A program made the translations under genes and the position numbers. From assembly GCF_039645975.1 (NCBI RefSeq), contig NZ_CP147918.1:1488001-1552000 (forward strand): a stretch of 64,000 nucleotides of DNA, written 5' to 3'. How positions within the stretch are numbered: position 1 is the first letter of the stretch; each line of letters opens with the position of its first letter. The notes under the pieces are model-generated. The model worked only from the letters and a program-made list of their open reading frames with translations, had not been told where the DNA came from and did not search any database. Origin of the DNA: Sulfurimonas sp. HSL-1716. Its GTDB lineage: Bacteria > Campylobacterota > Campylobacteria > Campylobacterales > Sulfurimonadaceae. This document shows positions 29,011 through 37,159 of the stretch, one piece after another.

Positions 29011-29086
29011 GGGCGCTTAGCTCAGTTGGTAGAGCGCTACCCTTACAAGGTAGATGTCACTGGTTCGAGTCCAGTAGTGCCCACCA
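29011..29086 (+). tRNA. tRNA-Val (TAC), copy 1
   Basis: A 76-nt cloverleaf with encoded CCA. Acceptor GGGCGCT pairs with AGTGCCC; loop CTTACAA gives TAC. Identical to the copy at 29223-29298. Confidence 0.95.
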
Positions 29087-29116
29087 TTTATTTAAAAGCC
29101 TTTTGTTTATGAAAGT

Positions 29117-29192
29117 GACCCTTTCGTCTAGTGGCCAAGGACACTATCACTTCATGGTAGGAACAAAGGTTCAAATCCTTTAGGGGTCGCCA
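29117..29192 (+). tRNA. tRNA-Glu (TTC) with C at position 33
   Basis: A 76-nt cloverleaf with encoded CCA. Acceptor GACCCTT pairs with AGGGGTC, discriminator G. The anticodon stem CTATC/GGTAG encloses loop ACTTCAT, giving anticodon TTC but C instead of the near-universal T at position 33, with A32 and T38 able to pair. Confidence 0.9.
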
Positions 29193-29222
29193 TCTTGGTG
29201 TACTAAACCATTCCTTTACGAA

Positions 29223-29298
29223 GGGCGCTTAGCTCAGTTGGTAGAGCGCTACCCTTACAAGGTAGATGTCACTGGTTCGAGTCCAGTAGTGCCCACCA
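29223..29298 (+). tRNA. tRNA-Val (TAC), copy 2
   Basis: Same 76-nt sequence as the copy at 29011-29086, including the CCA. Confidence 0.95.
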
Positions 29299-29356
29299 TA
29301 GATCTTACATACTTAGATGCAGCTTGTAATAAAAGTGTTTCTTTAAAGGCGCAAAT

Positions 29357-29433
29357 GCAGCGGTAGTTCAGTTGGTTAGAATACCTGCCTGTCACGCAGG
29401 GGGTCGCGGGTTCGAGTCCCGTCCGCTGCGCCA
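29357..29433 (+). tRNA. tRNA-Asp (GTC), copy 2
   Basis: Same 77-nt sequence as the copy at 28922-28998, including the CCA. Last gene of the run. Confidence 0.95.
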
Positions 29434-29454
29434 CCCTTTTGTTTATATTCTGCA

Positions 29455-29486
29455 AACTGTAAATACTCTTAAAATAATCTACAGTT
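29455..29486 (+). terminator. Possible terminator of the tRNA operon
   Basis: AACTGTA (29455-29461) pairs with TACAGTT (29480-29486) and is followed by ATCTTTTG. The 18-nt loop makes it moderate only. Confidence 0.4.
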
Positions 29487-29538
29487 ATCTTTTGTTATAA
29501 TAACAAAAATAAACATACTCAATCTCAGCAGGTACTTA

Positions 29539-31452
29539 ATGAATGTTCAAAAATTAAAATTAGCTACGATGTTTTCTATTATGTTTGCAGGTGCATTCAT
29601 AACCATCTCGGCAATCTTCTACTACTACGGATACGTAAAACAAAAAGAATCTTTGACGGTAAATCTAAAATCGCAAGCCACGGCGGTACTTAACTTTGCC
29701 GATGTTTTGCTCGACTCGAGAAATGAAAAGTTCTTCAGCGGTGAATCTACCGAGATACCTCAGATAATCCAAAACGAGGTGTTTGACAGATTTACCGATC
29801 TTTCAAAAGGGAAGGTCTTTTTTAAAGAAGCGTCAAAAACACCTACAAACATAAAAAACAAAGCGACCGCATACGAAGCGGCGATAATCGACAGATTTCA
29901 AAACGACAAAAAGGTCAAGGAGATAGAGGAAAATATTGTCGATTCAAACAAAAACTACTATATATTGGCCCGTCCCATCGTCGCGGAAGAAAAATGTAAG
30001 ATGTGCCACCCTACATGGACTCCCGGAGACGTGATCGCGATTGAAGATGCCAGGATCGACCTCAACGATTTTGACACGGCCATAAACGACAACATCACCC
30101 TTACTATCATTACGGGCATCATCAATATAGTCATCATCCTTCTTCTGACTCACTTTTTGTTTAGCAAATATGTATCAAGACGTATAAACAAACTTTTAGA
30201 GGTCATCTTGCGGGTTGAAAAAGGAAACTTTGTTATCGATGATATCGTAAAAGACGAACTCCTTCAAGAAGAGGACAACGACAACGAGATAGACAACCTC
30301 TTTATCCATCTCGATCAGATGGTAAAAGCATTAAAACCCGTCATAGAAAATGTCGTGAACGAAAGCAAGCATATGGCGTTTAATGCAAGTTACGGATATG
30401 TCAAGATCGATCAGACCAATGAACATGTAAGGATACAGCATCACTCGCTGCACAGCACAAAAAGCAAGCTTTACGAGATCGTCGAAGACAACGACAAGAT
30501 GCAAAGTACCCTCGCCAGAATGCTCGAGAGTTCGGATAATTCCAAAGAGATCGTAAGCAACAGCCAAAAAGAGGTCTCCAAAAACCTTAAACAGGGTTCT
30601 GAAGCGATCGAATCTATGGAAAACACTACCGTTACGGTACAAGATCTCAAAACATTCTCCAGCGAGATCTCCAAAATGATGGACGTTATCTCCGACATCG
30701 CGGATGAAACGAACCTCATTTCCTTAAATGCAGCCATCGAAGCGGCGCGCGCGGGAGTCCATGGAAGAAGTTTCGCCGTCGTTGCGGACAAGATCCGCGA
30801 ACTTGCAGAGGTCTCGCAGAAAAATGCGGATGATATCGAAGAGGTCCTCAACAAAATAGACAAGCAGATAGATAATGTTTCGATAAGCGCGCTGAACTCT
30901 AAGAACAGTGTCGTCTCTTTGGTGGAGAGTTCAAATATCATCGATAAAAACTTCGAAGAGATAAAAAACAGCTTTAATCTCATCTCAAACTATCTTGTCG
31001 AGTTCAACACCCAGTTCAGCGAAGAATCGGTGATGTTAAACGACATGAACCATGAACTTCAAAAAGTGGAAGAATCGAGCAAGGTTCTTGTAGACAATGC
31101 CGAAGATTCCAAACATATCATGAAAGACACGGCAGACAAGAGTGCATCGCTTAAAACGCTTGCGGACGGATTTGAGGTCGTTCTAAACAGCAGAAGCGCG
31201 AAAAGAACCGTGATAACGCCGCCGTTAAAAGCAAGAGACGGCAATGCCAACTGTATCTATATATTCGACTATTCCCATAACGGCATCTCTTTTTACGATG
31301 TCGATAAAAATGTCAAAAGACAAAAAGGCGACAAGATCGTATTTGTCACCAAAGAACCGCTTGACAACAAGACCGAGTTCGAATGTGAGATAGTCTATAT
31401 CAGTCAGGAAGCTATGCAGGGTATCTTCTTCTACGGAACGAAGCTACTCTAG
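29539..31452 (+). CDS. Methyl-accepting chemotaxis protein with periplasmic haem-binding domain and PilZ-like tail
   Basis: A 637-aa receptor. Order: TM1 (about 10-30), periplasmic domain of the DUF3365/Tll0287-like type (about 35-182) with a c-type haem motif CKMCH at residues 153-157, TM2 (about 184-207), HAMP-like linker, signalling coiled coil with the conserved tip LNAAIEAARAG (about residue 400), and a C-terminal all-beta domain (about 560-637) resembling PilZ. The haem suggests sensing of redox state, O2 or NO. A PilZ tail would tie it to cyclic di-GMP; its RxxxR motif is not obvious. Confidence 0.85.
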   Translation: MNVQKLKLATMFSIMFAGAFITISAIFYYYGYVKQKESLTVNLKSQATAVLNFADVLLDSRNEKFFSGESTEIPQIIQNEVFDRFTDLSKGKVFFKEASKTPTNIKNKATAYEAAIIDRFQNDKKVKEIEENIVDSNKNYYILARPIVAEEKCKMCHPTWTPGDVIAIEDARIDLNDFDTAINDNITLTIITGIINIVIILLLTHFLFSKYVSRRINKLLEVILRVEKGNFVIDDIVKDELLQEEDNDNEIDNLFIHLDQMVKALKPVIENVVNESKHMAFNASYGYVKIDQTNEHVRIQHHSLHSTKSKLYEIVEDNDKMQSTLARMLESSDNSKEIVSNSQKEVSKNLKQGSEAIESMENTTVTVQDLKTFSSEISKMMDVISDIADETNLISLNAAIEAARAGVHGRSFAVVADKIRELAEVSQKNADDIEEVLNKIDKQIDNVSISALNSKNSVVSLVESSNIIDKNFEEIKNSFNLISNYLVEFNTQFSEESVMLNDMNHELQKVEESSKVLVDNAEDSKHIMKDTADKSASLKTLADGFEVVLNSRSAKRTVITPPLKARDGNANCIYIFDYSHNGISFYDVDKNVKRQKGDKIVFVTKEPLDNKTEFECEIVYISQEAMQGIFFYGTKLL

Positions 31453-31968
31453 CCTTTGATTGACTTTTGAAAACTTAAAAAACTGTTTGAGGGTCTTTAG
31501 TGAGCTTCTTTCGTTGAGCTCCTTGGTCAAGGTCGTACCTATCTCCCGTGAGAGAACGATAGAACCGAGTTTGTTGAACTGCTGTCTCATGGCCAAAAAT
31601 ACTCCGCTGCAATCGCTGTTGCTGTGAGAACACATCAGGATGATCCTTTCATTGAACAGCACCCTGAAATCTGCGTCGGCTCTTGATATCCAGGCGACCG
31701 CATTTGAAAGTACAGGAGGAATGGAGCCGTTATATGTGGGAGCGACTACGATGTAAGAATCAACCTCTTTCATCTTTTCCATCAATGCGTAAACCTTTTG
31801 GGGAATGCCTTCGTTTATTTCGACATCCATATCGTACAGCGGCAGTTTGAGTTTCATGATGTTGACTATCTCCGCTTCGGCATCCAGAGTTGCGGCCTGC
31901 TCTTGCAGTCTGAGCGCCAGTTTTAGATTCTCTCCCGAACTGGCAAGCAGGATCAGCGTTTTCATCAT
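31444..31968 (-). CDS. NAD(P)H-dependent FMN reductase-like flavoprotein
   Basis: A 174-aa flavodoxin-like protein of the NADPH-dependent FMN reductase type: TLILLASSGENLKLALRLQ (phosphate-binding loop), VVAPTYNGSIPPVLSNAVAW (near 80-100) and a short C-terminal helix. It probably reduces flavin or quinones in the cytosol. It follows the slipin gene by 13 nt, so it belongs to that operon; the 3' end overlaps the chemoreceptor gene (convergent) by 9 nt. Confidence 0.78.
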   Translation of the reverse strand: MMKTLILLASSGENLKLALRLQEQAATLDAEAEIVNIMKLKLPLYDMDVEINEGIPQKVYALMEKMKEVDSYIVVAPTYNGSIPPVLSNAVAWISRADADFRVLFNERIILMCSHSNSDCSGVFLAMRQQFNKLGSIVLSREIGTTLTKELNERSSLKTLKQFFKFSKVNQRLE

Positions 31969-31981
31969 ACCGCCTCAAAGA

Positions 31982-32743
31982 TCATTTTTTCTGGCTCGTG
32001 TTGAAGATATTGGCTATGTCTATGGGAAACGGAAAGACGAGAGTGTTCGTCTTATCGTTGGAGATATCGCTCATAGTCTGAAGATAACGCAGCTGTATCC
32101 CCAGATCGTTCTGGCTCAGTTTCTGAGCCGCCGCCAAGATGTTCTCACTCGCTTCAAGTTCGCCTTTTGAGTTGATGACCTTGGAGCGGCGTTCACGCTC
32201 CGCTTCGGCCTGTTTGGCAATAGCACGGATCATACTCTCGTCAAGATCGATATGCTTGATCTCTACGTTTGATATTTTGATTCCCCAAGCATCGGTACGT
32301 TTGTCGAGAATCTCCTGAATATCGGAGTTGAGGCGTTCGCGCTCTGCAAGCATCTCATCCAGTTCATGTCCTCCAAGAACCGAACGCAGGGTTGTTTGTG
32401 CGAGCTGGCTCGTCGCATCGTGAAAATCCTCCACCTGTATGATTGCTTTTTCAGGGTCGATCACCCGAAAATAGACCACGGCGTTTACATGCACGGAAAC
32501 GTTGTCATGCGAGATGACGTCCTGAGTCGGGACATCGAGGACTATGGTACGAAGATCGACTCTGACCATCTGCTGCACAAACGGTACCAGGATGATGAGC
32601 CCGGGACCCTTGATACCCGTAAAACGCCCGAGCGTAAAGACCACTCCGCGCTGGTACTCCCTCAAAACACGGATAGACATCGCCAAAAAAGCGAAAACGA
32701 ATATGAAGATATACACTCCGATGATAGGTATGTTTAAGAACAT
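31982..32743 (-). CDS. Slipin/stomatin-type SPFH membrane protein
   Basis: A 253-aa protein with one N-terminal membrane helix and an SPFH domain: REYQRGVVFTLGRFTGIKGPG, VPTQDVISHDNVSVHVNAVV and the GGHELDEMLAERERLN helix. The C-terminal coiled coil is short. Slipins form oligomeric membrane scaffolds and are typically paired with an NfeD protease, as here: the protease gene ends 3 nt upstream. Confidence 0.92.
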   Translation of the reverse strand: MFLNIPIIGVYIFIFVFAFLAMSIRVLREYQRGVVFTLGRFTGIKGPGLIILVPFVQQMVRVDLRTIVLDVPTQDVISHDNVSVHVNAVVYFRVIDPEKAIIQVEDFHDATSQLAQTTLRSVLGGHELDEMLAERERLNSDIQEILDKRTDAWGIKISNVEIKHIDLDESMIRAIAKQAEAERERRSKVINSKGELEASENILAAAQKLSQNDLGIQLRYLQTMSDISNDKTNTLVFPFPIDIANIFNTSQKK

Positions 32744-32746
32744 GAT

Positions 32747-34030
32747 CTACTCCTTGGTCGGTTCGACTCTCAATGTAAGGCCGTTAAGACCTACGACTTG
32801 GACATTCTGCCCTACTTTCAGTTTTTCTCTGCTTACGGCGTTCCATAGCTCGCCGTGAGACATGATACGGTAACCCGTCTCACCCACATCGACCACCTCC
32901 GCAAAGGAGCCGATCATCTCTTCGGCACCGCTGACAACCTTGGCCGATCTCGCTTTTAAGAACAGCTTCACGACCATGATAAAAAAAGCAAGGCTCACCA
33001 GACTAAAAGCTATCACCAAAGGAACGGACACGCTGTTACCCAAAGTCTTTGCATCGAAAAGCAAAAGAGAACCGAATGCAAAAGATACCACTCCGCCGAT
33101 GCCTAAAACACCGAATCCTGCCACAAAGACCTCTATTATCATAAAAGCGATACCCAAGATGATGAGAAACAATCCCGCAAAGTTAAAAGGGATCATATTC
33201 AGCGAATAGAGCGCCACCACTCCCGAGATTGTCCCGATCACACCCGGAAGCACCGCACCTGGATTCATCAGTTCAAAAAATATTCCATACACCGCTATAA
33301 GCAAAAGGATATACGCAATGTTGGGGTTGGTGATTACATATAAGAACTTCGTCTTCCAGTCAGGCTCATACTTCGATATGATGCTGTTTTGTGTGTTTAA
33401 GGTGAGCGTGTTGTTCGAGACTTTTACCGTTTTGTTATTAAGCATAGCGATAAGTTCGCGAGGATTCTCGGCGATATATTCAATAACGCCGAGCTTTAAA
33501 GCCTCTTTTGCCGTGATGCTTTTTGCGTTTTTTACGGCATCCAGCGCCCACGGTACGTTTCTGCCGTTTAGTTCGGCGAGGCTCTTGATGTATGCCGCGG
33601 CATCGTTCACCGCTTTTCTCTCGGGAGCCGACATCTCGTTTGTCGCCGGATGCGAAGGTATCAGGCTTATGGGCGTGGCTGCGCCGATGTTTGTTCCCGG
33701 TGCCATAGCCGCGACATTCGACGCATACATGAGGTACGTCCCCGCACTCGCGGCGCGCGCACCTTTTGGATAGACATACATGACAACTGGAATATGACTG
33801 TTGGCGATATCCTGGATCATTTCGCGCATAGAGGTGGAAAGACCGCCGGGAGTATCAAGTTTGACGAGTATCATCTCGGCGTCTTCACGCACCGCCGTTT
33901 CGATACCGCCTTTTAAGTATTCGCTGCTCGCAGGACCGATAGCGCCTTTTATCTCCAGCTCAACTATGACCGAAGATGCGGCAAAAAGCGGTGATAATAA
34001 AAGAAATAGCAGTAAAAGTAATTTTTTCAT
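32747..34030 (-). CDS. NfeD-family membrane serine protease (ClpP-class, long form)
   Basis: A 427-aa protein. A signal peptide precedes a ClpP/SppA-type domain (about 20-215) with the Ser nucleophile in GARAASAGTYLMYA and catalytic Lys in SITAKEALKLGVI. Four membrane helices follow (about 230-355), then an OB-fold NfeD domain ending VVGLNGLTLRVEP. In characterised pairs this protease cleaves the C-terminus of the partner slipin encoded next door, a membrane quality-control function. Confidence 0.93.
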   Translation of the reverse strand: MKKLLLLLFLLLSPLFAASSVIVELEIKGAIGPASSEYLKGGIETAVREDAEMILVKLDTPGGLSTSMREMIQDIANSHIPVVMYVYPKGARAASAGTYLMYASNVAAMAPGTNIGAATPISLIPSHPATNEMSAPERKAVNDAAAYIKSLAELNGRNVPWALDAVKNAKSITAKEALKLGVIEYIAENPRELIAMLNNKTVKVSNNTLTLNTQNSIISKYEPDWKTKFLYVITNPNIAYILLLIAVYGIFFELMNPGAVLPGVIGTISGVVALYSLNMIPFNFAGLFLIILGIAFMIIEVFVAGFGVLGIGGVVSFAFGSLLLFDAKTLGNSVSVPLVIAFSLVSLAFFIMVVKLFLKARSAKVVSGAEEMIGSFAEVVDVGETGYRIMSHGELWNAVSREKLKVGQNVQVVGLNGLTLRVEPTKE

Positions 34031-34125
34031 ATCTATACACCTCGCTTTTAAATATTCTACAGTGCATACGAAACAATAACGATTACTTATAATATCAGAG
34101 TTATCTCCCCAAAGTCAAGCCGCTT

Positions 34126-34368
34126 CTACCCGATCTCTACCATATCGATGGCTTTGTCCGTCAGGCAGTATGTCTGGATCCCGTCATCATGCAGATTCAT
34201 GCATTCGCTCAGGCAGCCTGCATCCAAAAGCGTCCCTATGACCCTGTCGACCACCTCCTGTCTCAAGCCCAGATACTCTGCGATATCCTCGGCATCATAC
34301 AAGTTGTAATTATCTTCATCACTTAGATTATATATGGCTTTCATAACACTTTTTAAAATACCCGTCAT
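34126..34368 (-). CDS. Small winged-helix-like protein in the nifQ operon
   Basis: An 80-aa acidic protein whose middle (NLYDAEDIAEYLGLRQEVVDRVIGTLLDAG split over about residues 22-51) reads as a helix-turn-helix, followed by a short wing ending TYCLTDKAIDMV. Two cysteines (GCLSEC) sit in the wing, recalling FeoC-like Fe-S switches, but the spacing does not match. It starts 18 nt after nifQ, so it is co-expressed with nitrogenase-associated genes. Function unknown. Confidence 0.6.
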   Translation of the reverse strand: MTGILKSVMKAIYNLSDEDNYNLYDAEDIAEYLGLRQEVVDRVIGTLLDAGCLSECMNLHDDGIQTYCLTDKAIDMVEIG

Positions 34369-34386
34369 ACAATATCCTTTCCTTGA

Positions 34387-34713
34387 TCAGCTCGCTTCTT
34401 CTAAAGAGCACTTAAAACAGTTCACCCTGTCATCGCACTGGACGCACGCGGGAGCGGTCTGTCCGATCTGGTCGTAAATGAACTTTTTCCATAGCTTGTC
34501 TTTTGGTTTTTTAGCAGCAAATGCGGGAAAGTTCTTTTTCATGAACCTGCCCATCTCCGTTCTGCTTTTAAAGCCAAGATCCTGATACAGATGGTTCATC
34601 TTCAGTGACTCGTGCGCTACCCAAGGCGCTAAGACGCTTTGCGCAAAAGCATTGACACCGTAAGAGTGCAGAAGCGAACACACCTCTTTTTCTATAGTCT
34701 TTAGGTCGATCAT
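34387..34713 (-). CDS. nifQ: NifQ-like molybdenum-delivery protein
   Basis: A 108-aa protein, shorter than typical NifQ (about 170-200). The C-terminal family segment is clear: DKLWKKFIYDQIG followed by a four-Cys motif CVQCDDRVNCFKC, which would hold the Mo-Fe-S cluster. NifQ donates molybdenum to NifEN/NifH for FeMo-cofactor synthesis. Here the spacing is C-x2-C-x5-C-x2-C rather than the usual C-x4-C-x2-C-x5-C. It lies in an operon with a peroxiredoxin upstream, behind a sigma54-type promoter. Confidence 0.75.
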   Translation of the reverse strand: MIDLKTIEKEVCSLLHSYGVNAFAQSVLAPWVAHESLKMNHLYQDLGFKSRTEMGRFMKKNFPAFAAKKPKDKLWKKFIYDQIGQTAPACVQCDDRVNCFKCSLEEAS

Positions 34714-34770
34714 CTTTTATCTCCGTCATGCCGATTGCATATTTTGTTCTTCTTTAGCCTTGTTAAAAGC

Positions 34771-35319
34771 TCAAAGGGACATCCAGTTCTCATGCGTATG
34801 TCCTTTTCTCTTTTCGTTCAAAAGATCCGTGAGTGCTTGCAGGCAGGCGTCATAATCGACCTCATCGACTATCTCCGGTACGATCTCCTTATACGCAACC
34901 TTGCCCTCTTTGTCTATCAAAAAAACAGCCCGTGCCAAACGGTTTTTGAGTTTTCCTTCACCGATGAGAATTCCGTATTTTTTGGCGAAATGGCGCTCTT
35001 CGTCTATGACGATCTCCGCACCGTCTATACCTTGGGCTTCTTTATACCCTTTTAAAAACTCCGCATCATCGGTAGTGACCATGACCGCACTTACCCCTTT
35101 GATTTTTTTGAGCAATGTATTAAACTTTTTTGCACCCAATGAGCAGACTTCGGTCTTAAGCGAGGGAATGGCGATGAGCAGCTGGATGGATGGGGCGATC
35201 ATGCCGATCACGTTGGCAGTGCCGTCGAGTTTTGTTATGCGCGCGGCGGGGGCTTCTTTACCGATAAAGAGCTCTTTGCCCAAGAGTTTCGTAGGCGTTT
35301 TATGTACCGTTATTTGCAT
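34771..35319 (-). CDS. Thiol peroxidase (Tpx)-like peroxiredoxin
   Basis: A 182-aa peroxiredoxin started at the ATG at 35319, which has GAGAGGTG just upstream. The N-terminus QITVHKTPTKLLGKELFIG and the peroxidatic site IPSLKTEVCSLGAKKFN (T-x-x-C near residue 60) are Tpx-like. The resolving Cys that Tpx has about 34 residues later is replaced (VTTDDAEFLKGYKEA); another Cys occurs near the C-terminus (DYDACLQAL). It leads the nifQ operon from a sigma54-type promoter, so it likely protects nitrogen fixation from peroxide. Confidence 0.82.
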   Translation of the reverse strand: MQITVHKTPTKLLGKELFIGKEAPAARITKLDGTANVIGMIAPSIQLLIAIPSLKTEVCSLGAKKFNTLLKKIKGVSAVMVTTDDAEFLKGYKEAQGIDGAEIVIDEERHFAKKYGILIGEGKLKNRLARAVFLIDKEGKVAYKEIVPEIVDEVDYDACLQALTDLLNEKRKGHTHENWMSL

Positions 35320-35358
35320 ATTCACCTCTCTTTTCATGTTTCTTTATTCGATGATATA

Positions 35359-35374
35359 TGCATAAGGCATTCTA
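35359..35374 (-). promoter_or_regulatory. Sigma54-type promoter of the peroxiredoxin-nifQ operon
   Basis: Minus strand AGAATGCCTTATGCA: AG at 35373/35372 and GC at 35361/35360, exactly 10 nt apart. Predicted transcript start is near 35349, 30 nt before the ATG. Confidence 0.65.
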
Positions 35375-35408
35375 TTTAAAATACAACAAAATGGTCATTT
35401 TTTATACA

Positions 35409-35418
35409 ACATTTTTGT
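35409..35418. promoter_or_regulatory. ACATTTTTGT motif between nifQ operon and nifA
   Basis: The same 10-mer as the inverted repeat arms at 42446-42483. Here it lies about 65 bp upstream of the predicted start of the peroxiredoxin-nifQ operon and faces an ACAAAATG half-site at about 35386. Candidate enhancer for the sigma54 activator. Confidence 0.35.
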
Positions 35419-35439
35419 AGAACCCGTTTGGATTCTCTA

Positions 35440-35445
35440 TATAAT
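35440..35445 (+). promoter_or_regulatory. Likely sigma70 -10 box of nifA
   Basis: TATAAT occurs 31 nt upstream of the nifA ATG; the -35 region is weak (TTGTAG at 19 bp spacing), common in Campylobacterota. No sigma54 pattern fits this strand. Confidence 0.45.
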
Positions 35446-35475
35446 TTTGTTATATCAATTTAATAGTTGGACAGT

Positions 35476-37107
35476 ATGTATAACCAGATAAATATATCAA
35501 ACAGCGAAGATTGTCAGGCGTGTGCCCTTACATTTGCATACAACGAGATCAAGATCCTTTACGATATCGCGGTGATGCTCTCAAGCAGTACCGACGTGAA
35601 CGAAAGCATAGAAAAAGGGATGCGTCTGCTAAAACGCAACTCGTATCTGGAGCGCTGCAGCCTCTTTCTGCTTTCCGAGGACAAAAACACGGTAGAACTC
35701 TACACCTCCATAGACACGACGCCCCAACAGCGTAAAATGGCGGTCTACAAGCTGGGAGAAGGCGCTACGGGACTTGCCACGCAGAGCTGCGAACCCGTCG
35801 TCATAGAAAACATCCACAACAACATCAACTATCTCAACAAGATGGGTATCGTAGACACGAAATCGATCTCTTACGTCGCCGTGCCGATCATGCAGGACGA
35901 AGCGCTTTTCGGGGTCATCTCCGCGAACATAAACAAATCTTCCGTGCTGAGTTTTGACGATATCGTGAGGATGCTTACCATCGTGGGTTCGCTCTTTTGC
36001 GGAACACTCGCCATACAAAAAAGGTTCGTACAGGAAAAAGAGAATCTCACCGATCTAAAAACGTACTACAAAGACCAGGTGCTGAGCGAATACAAGTTCG
36101 AGAACATTGTCGGCAACAGTACGAAGATGCAGCATATCTTCAGTCTTTTAGAGACCGTCGCGCCATCGGATGCCACCATCTTGGTGCGCGGTGAGACGGG
36201 AACGGGAAAAGAGCTCATCGCCACGGCGGTGCATAACCTCAGCAAAAGAAAAAACGGCCCCTATATCAAACTCAACTGTGCGGCTATCAGCGAGACGCTT
36301 TTGGAAAGCGAACTTTTCGGACATGAAAAAGGTGCGTTCACCGATGCCAAAGAGATGCGTAAAGGACGTTTTGAGCTGGCCGACGGCGGTACGCTTTTTC
36401 TTGATGAGATAGGCGACATCACGCCCGCACTTCAGGTAAAACTGCTGCGCATCCTTCAAGAGCAGGAGTTCGAGCGCGTTGGCGGAACGAAGACCATCAA
36501 AACAAACGTGCGTCTGGTAGCGGCAACTAACCGCAACTTGGAAAGCATGGTGGCAAAAGGGGAGTTTAGAGAGGATCTGTTCTACCGTCTCAACGTCATC
36601 CCCGTCAACCTTCCTCCGCTCAGAGAGCGCTACGAAGATGTCAAGCTCCTTATAGAACACTATCTGCACAAGTTCATGAAAGAGCACCGCAAGAACATGA
36701 GCTTCAGTAAAGCAGCACTCGAAGTTCTGCAAGACTATCCGTGGCCGGGAAATATCCGCGAGCTTCAAAACACGATGGAGAGGATCGTGCTGATTTGTCC
36801 AGAGGGCGTCATAATGCCCGAGATGCTAAACCATGTCCTGCCCTTTAACTACCAAAAGCTTTACATGGAGCCCGCACCCGTAAATACGCCTCCCGAGCCG
36901 ATTTTGGAAGAAAAATCGCTGCAACCGAACCCTCAGCCAAAAAAATCGGCACCGGTCACAAAGATGAACCTGCAGGAGCTGGAAAAAGAAGCCATACTTC
37001 AAGCCCTCATAGACAACCGCGGCATCCAGACAAAAGCCGCTGCGCAGCTGGGCATGACGGCAAGACAGATAGGCTACAAGATTAAGAAATACGATATCGA
37101 CCTCTAA
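35476..37107 (+). CDS. nifA: NifA, sigma54-dependent activator of nif genes
   Basis: A 543-aa enhancer-binding protein from the ATG at 35476. GAF domain (about 20-170), AAA+ domain with Walker A GETGTGKE (about 238-245), the sigma54-contact GAFTDA loop (about 285-290) and Walker [12 protein letters not shown], then a Fis-type helix-turn-helix at the end ([20 protein letters not shown]). Between AAA+ and DNA-binding domains is a proline-rich linker without cysteines, so the Cys-based oxygen switch of rhizobial NifA is missing. No nifL is visible. It should activate the sigma54-type promoters listed in this window. Confidence 0.92.
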   Translation: MYNQINISNSEDCQACALTFAYNEIKILYDIAVMLSSSTDVNESIEKGMRLLKRNSYLERCSLFLLSEDKNTVELYTSIDTTPQQRKMAVYKLGEGATGLATQSCEPVVIENIHNNINYLNKMGIVDTKSISYVAVPIMQDEALFGVISANINKSSVLSFDDIVRMLTIVGSLFCGTLAIQKRFVQEKENLTDLKTYYKDQVLSEYKFENIVGNSTKMQHIFSLLETVAPSDATILVRGETGTGKELIATAVHNLSKRKNGPYIKLNCAAISETLLESELFGHEKGAFTDAKEMRKGRFELADGGTLFLDEIGDITPALQVKLLRILQEQEFERVGGTKTIKTNVRLVAATNRNLESMVAKGEFREDLFYRLNVIPVNLPPLRERYEDVKLLIEHYLHKFMKEHRKNMSFSKAALEVLQDYPWPGNIRELQNTMERIVLICPEGVIMPEMLNHVLPFNYQKLYMEPAPVNTPPEPILEEKSLQPNPQPKKSAPVTKMNLQELEKEAILQALIDNRGIQTKAAAQLGMTARQIGYKIKKYDIDL

Positions 37108-37114
37108 CGAGGTC
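37099..37114 (+). terminator. Hairpin over the nifA stop codon
   Basis: GACCTC (37099-37104), loop TAAC, GAGGTC (37109-37114). It spans the stop and lacks an adjoining T-run, so either a weak terminator or a 3'-end stabiliser. Confidence 0.4.
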
Positions 37115-37159
37115 GGGCGGTATGTTTTGAAGTGGAAATTTAGTCACTGGGGTGTAGTT

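Noticed and set aside
28752-29433. tRNA array as an integration hotspot
   Set aside because: No integrase, direct-repeat scar or truncated tRNA is visible; the identical Val and Asp copies look like simple duplication.
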